Shown here: positions 61,401 through 64,000 of the stretch, one piece after another
Numbering within the stretch: the stretch's first letter is position 1
Layout of the letters: every line of letters starts with the position of its first letter
Assembly (NCBI GenBank): GCA_013365325.1
Contig: JABVXV010000225.1
Location: forward strand, 1-64,000
DNA length: 64,000 nt
Direction of reading: 5' to 3'
From: Dipetalonema caudispina
Taxonomy: Eukaryota > Nematoda > Chromadorea > Rhabditida > Onchocercidae
Made by a program: the position numbers and the translations under genes
Notes under the pieces: model-generated
The model's input: only the letters and a program-made list of their open reading frames with translations
Database searches by the model: none
Told to the model about the DNA's origin: nothing

Positions 61401-64000
61401 TTCAAAAACTTTTAACAACTGAGCAAATTTCGATTAAGTTAAACAATTCGACATATCAGCAAATTTCATGATTCATGAGAATTCATCCGTAATGAACAAT
61501 TTGGATAATTAATTAACACATTTCAGGAAGTATTTCCAGAAAACGTTTTACACAATTTTTTATTAATCAGGACTGGAGCTCCGATATTTCTTCTATTATA
61601 ATTAATTGTTCACGTTTTTTTGAAACTTTGATTAATTTAGCTTAGTATTTATATTCTGAATATGATTTTAATTCTAATCATTCTTAACAGTTAGTGTTAA
61701 AAATAGATACGTACAAAATCATACTGTTGAAATTTTCATTCCTCCATTTTTAGTATAAATCAACATAACTTTCTTTTGAAAATATTTGATTTTTCTTCAT
61801 TTCATAATAAAACTAAAATACCAATCTTAGAATTTCATTTGCTTTTCTTCTCGTTATTATCTTAACAACTTGAAATTTCTTCTATTGTAATCTTGCAAAA
61901 ACGAAAAAGAAAAAGAAATATCTGAAAAAGTTGCACAACTTCCTACTAATTTTTGAAAAGTAAATTTGAGAAATAAACAAAAAGAAACTTAAAGGAAATT
62001 TAATTTTATGTGGATATAGCAGCTCGTATAAATCATTGGTTCAATGACTTAATTAACCTATTTTTTTCAGAATTTAAAAATCTATCCTAATTTTATTTTT
62101 TATTTTGTTTTTAAATAAGGACTTGTACAGTCATAATATTTCAAATGAATGCACAAATCTTCAAATCCTATTGATTGAAGAAATTATAAATTTTATATTA
62201 TATACGCTATTGCAACTTTTCATCAATATTTATCTGTGTGTAATATGCACTTTTATTTGCTTAAGATGGATAAGATTTGAAAATGCTATTGAATATAATG
62301 ATAAAATAACAACGAATGATAAATACTAATGATAAATGTTATCAACTCGATCAGTTATACTAATTTAATACAATAACCGAAATAATCTGATTGGATTATT
62401 CTTATAAGATTATAAATTTAATTTATAAGTAAACTTAAAAATTTACATCTTCGCTTTCTGTCATCAAATTCTTCTCATTTGATGAAAAAATTGATTTTTT
62501 CAACCAATTTACAAAATTAATTTTATTATTCTTGCTAGTATCATTATAATGAAAAATGTTGTGCATTTATTGAGAAACACTTCAAATGATACATTTGTTG
62601 TATAGCGAAAGATGAGTTAATAATCGCCATCAAAACTGGTTAAAGAATGATGACCATCATTATTATCATTATTATTATTATCATCATTAAGCTATGATGA
62701 AATGTTATACTGACCAAATGGACATAAAAAGGCTAGAAGATGTTGAAAGAAAAGGAAATGTTGATGAATGATGCGTTACTATTCATTCATTTCATTCTAA
62801 TTCAATGTCCTATCCTTTCACGATGGTCATTTTCAAAAACCTTTCATTCATTCATTCAATAGACGAAAGGAAGTGGGAAACGTAATTTAATTTCATTTAC
62901 ACATCTAAATTCATTTATATTTTAGAAATTAGATGGATAATTACGCTTATCATTGGTATAAAGTTTGGGTAAAAGAGGGAGAAATTGGATAACAATTATC
63001 GATATCATTTTTAGTAATTGAAATAAATTATCAATGATATTAGGAAATTAAATTATTGCTGTTATCACTATCAACAGTATTATTAATTGCTAAATTCATG
63101 TTACATCTAGTATGCATGTTTACTCATGATAGCAGGAACAATCACATTGATAATAGTAAATAATAATAACAATAATAATGATAGTAATGATAACAGTAAT
63201 GAATAATAATGATGAAAACAATAATAATGAAAGGAGTAATGATGATAGCAGTAATAAGTTTGATAGGTTCCAGGTTTTCTGATAAATTCAACTTGTCCTT
63301 TTCAAATTATCGATTTGAAAGCATAAAAAATAATTTGAACTCTATGATAAATATTAAAATAGGCTAGAAAGAAGTTGGCAATGATTGCAACAATTTTCGA
63401 ATAACCTGATATTAAAAACCGTTAATAGTAAGGAGATAATTATGAGTTTACTGATCAGAAAATACAATTATTCAATAATTTGTTTCCTAATATTTCTTAT
63501 TTAAATTATTGGTTTAGAAGATGAAGGAAATAATGCAATAATCGTTCCTTCATTGATTGCAGTGTTTTTTTTTTTATCTCTTATCCATATTTTAATTTAT
63601 TTAAATAAAATAAAACAAAAAAAAAAAAGGAATGAAGAAAGGAAAAAGTGGGATAGAATGGGAAGAGAAGGGATATGTTAGGGAAAGGTTCATTTGAATC
63701 CTTGTAAAATTTCTTTCAATTTTTCGAACAAAATTACAGTACAACGAATAAATGGAATGTTATGACCTCGTCTGACCGCAATTTTGAAGGCCAAACGATG
63801 ATAGAGCAAATATATAACCAGAAGAAACTAATCGGGAAGAAATACTTTTCAGGAACAAATTTCCATTACTTATTCACATTGCTGTTCAAATGTACGATAC
63901 ATAAACATACACACACACTTATAATTAAAATATTTGCACATAAATAAACAATTTGCATATTCATGTATATACAATAGAAATTTTCATATATGTATACAAT
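58442..64000. other. Probable first intron(s) of the LDL-receptor class A gene
   Basis: 5.5 kb of AT-rich DNA with no exon that can be joined in phase with confidence. ATT/ATG-type repeats occur at 62660-62690 and 63150-63250. One coding-like block at 63739-63947 is listed separately. Confidence 0.45.
63739..63947 (+). other. Coding-like block, possible exon
   Basis: An acceptor (CAAAATTACAG) is followed by a frame open to TAA at 63945-63947. It reads TTNKWNVMTSSDRNFEGQTM then IEQIYNQKKLIGKKYFSGTN. It uses GC-ending codons unlike the flanks. Its entry phase does not match the LDL-receptor class A exon at 58441, so at least one more exon would be needed between them. A donor (GTACGA) exists near 63892. 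No family recognised. Confidence 0.22.

Overview
The window reads as nuclear DNA of a nematode, most probably a filarial or other spirurid worm. It is strongly AT-rich, with homopolymer and ATT/TA microsatellites throughout the non-coding parts. Genes are broken by many introns (roughly 80 bp to 2.7 kb) with GT..AG ends and TTTCAG-like acceptors. Several start codons sit just downstream of an unpaired acceptor, as expected for spliced-leader trans-splicing. No rRNA, tRNA, CRISPR array, transposase or reverse transcriptase was recognised. Exon models were assembled by eye from splice sites, phase and family similarity; no search was run.

Layout. 0-4 kb: probable terminal exons of an unrecognised minus-strand gene (444-716) and possible exons of an unrecognised plus-strand gene (2743-3897). 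4.2-6.3 kb, minus: a compact HP1 chromodomain/chromoshadow protein (151 aa). 7.8-9.3 kb, plus: a PRKRIP1-type spliceosomal protein (221 aa). 9.6-13.3 kb, plus: an ABHD16 phosphatidylserine lipase (499 aa). Its acceptor lies about 250 bp past the PRKRIP1 poly(A) signal, so the two may share an operon. 13.4-28 kb: a gene-poor AT-rich stretch with minisatellites, hairpins and a few coding-like islands. 28.0-37.4 kb, plus: a PCBP-family RNA-binding protein (353 aa) with two KH domains and no visible third. 38.4-43.2 kb, minus: a LENG8/Thp3-type SAC3/GANP-family protein (702 aa). 44.2-46.0 kb, plus: RNA polymerase II subunit RPB3 (275 aa). 46.1-58.2 kb: a second gene-poor stretch with a zinc-finger-like frame and a possible tiny secreted peptide. 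58.2 kb onward, plus: the first exon of a secreted or membrane protein with an LDL-receptor class A repeat, whose remaining exons were not found with confidence.

The recognised genes are mostly housekeeping genes of nuclear RNA and chromatin metabolism (HP1, PRKRIP1, PCBP, LENG8, RPB3) plus one lipid enzyme. Two pairs diverge from shared promoter regions (HP1/PRKRIP1 and LENG8/RPB3), and each region holds a short tandemly repeated motif. PCBP and LENG8 converge tail to tail. I see no clear novel multi-gene system. The most useful leads are the repeated promoter motifs, the mutually exclusive hairpins at 2.3 kb, the ATT arrays placed just before acceptors in three genes, the two-KH PCBP with a stop codon overlapping a splice donor, and several short exons hidden at the left edge.
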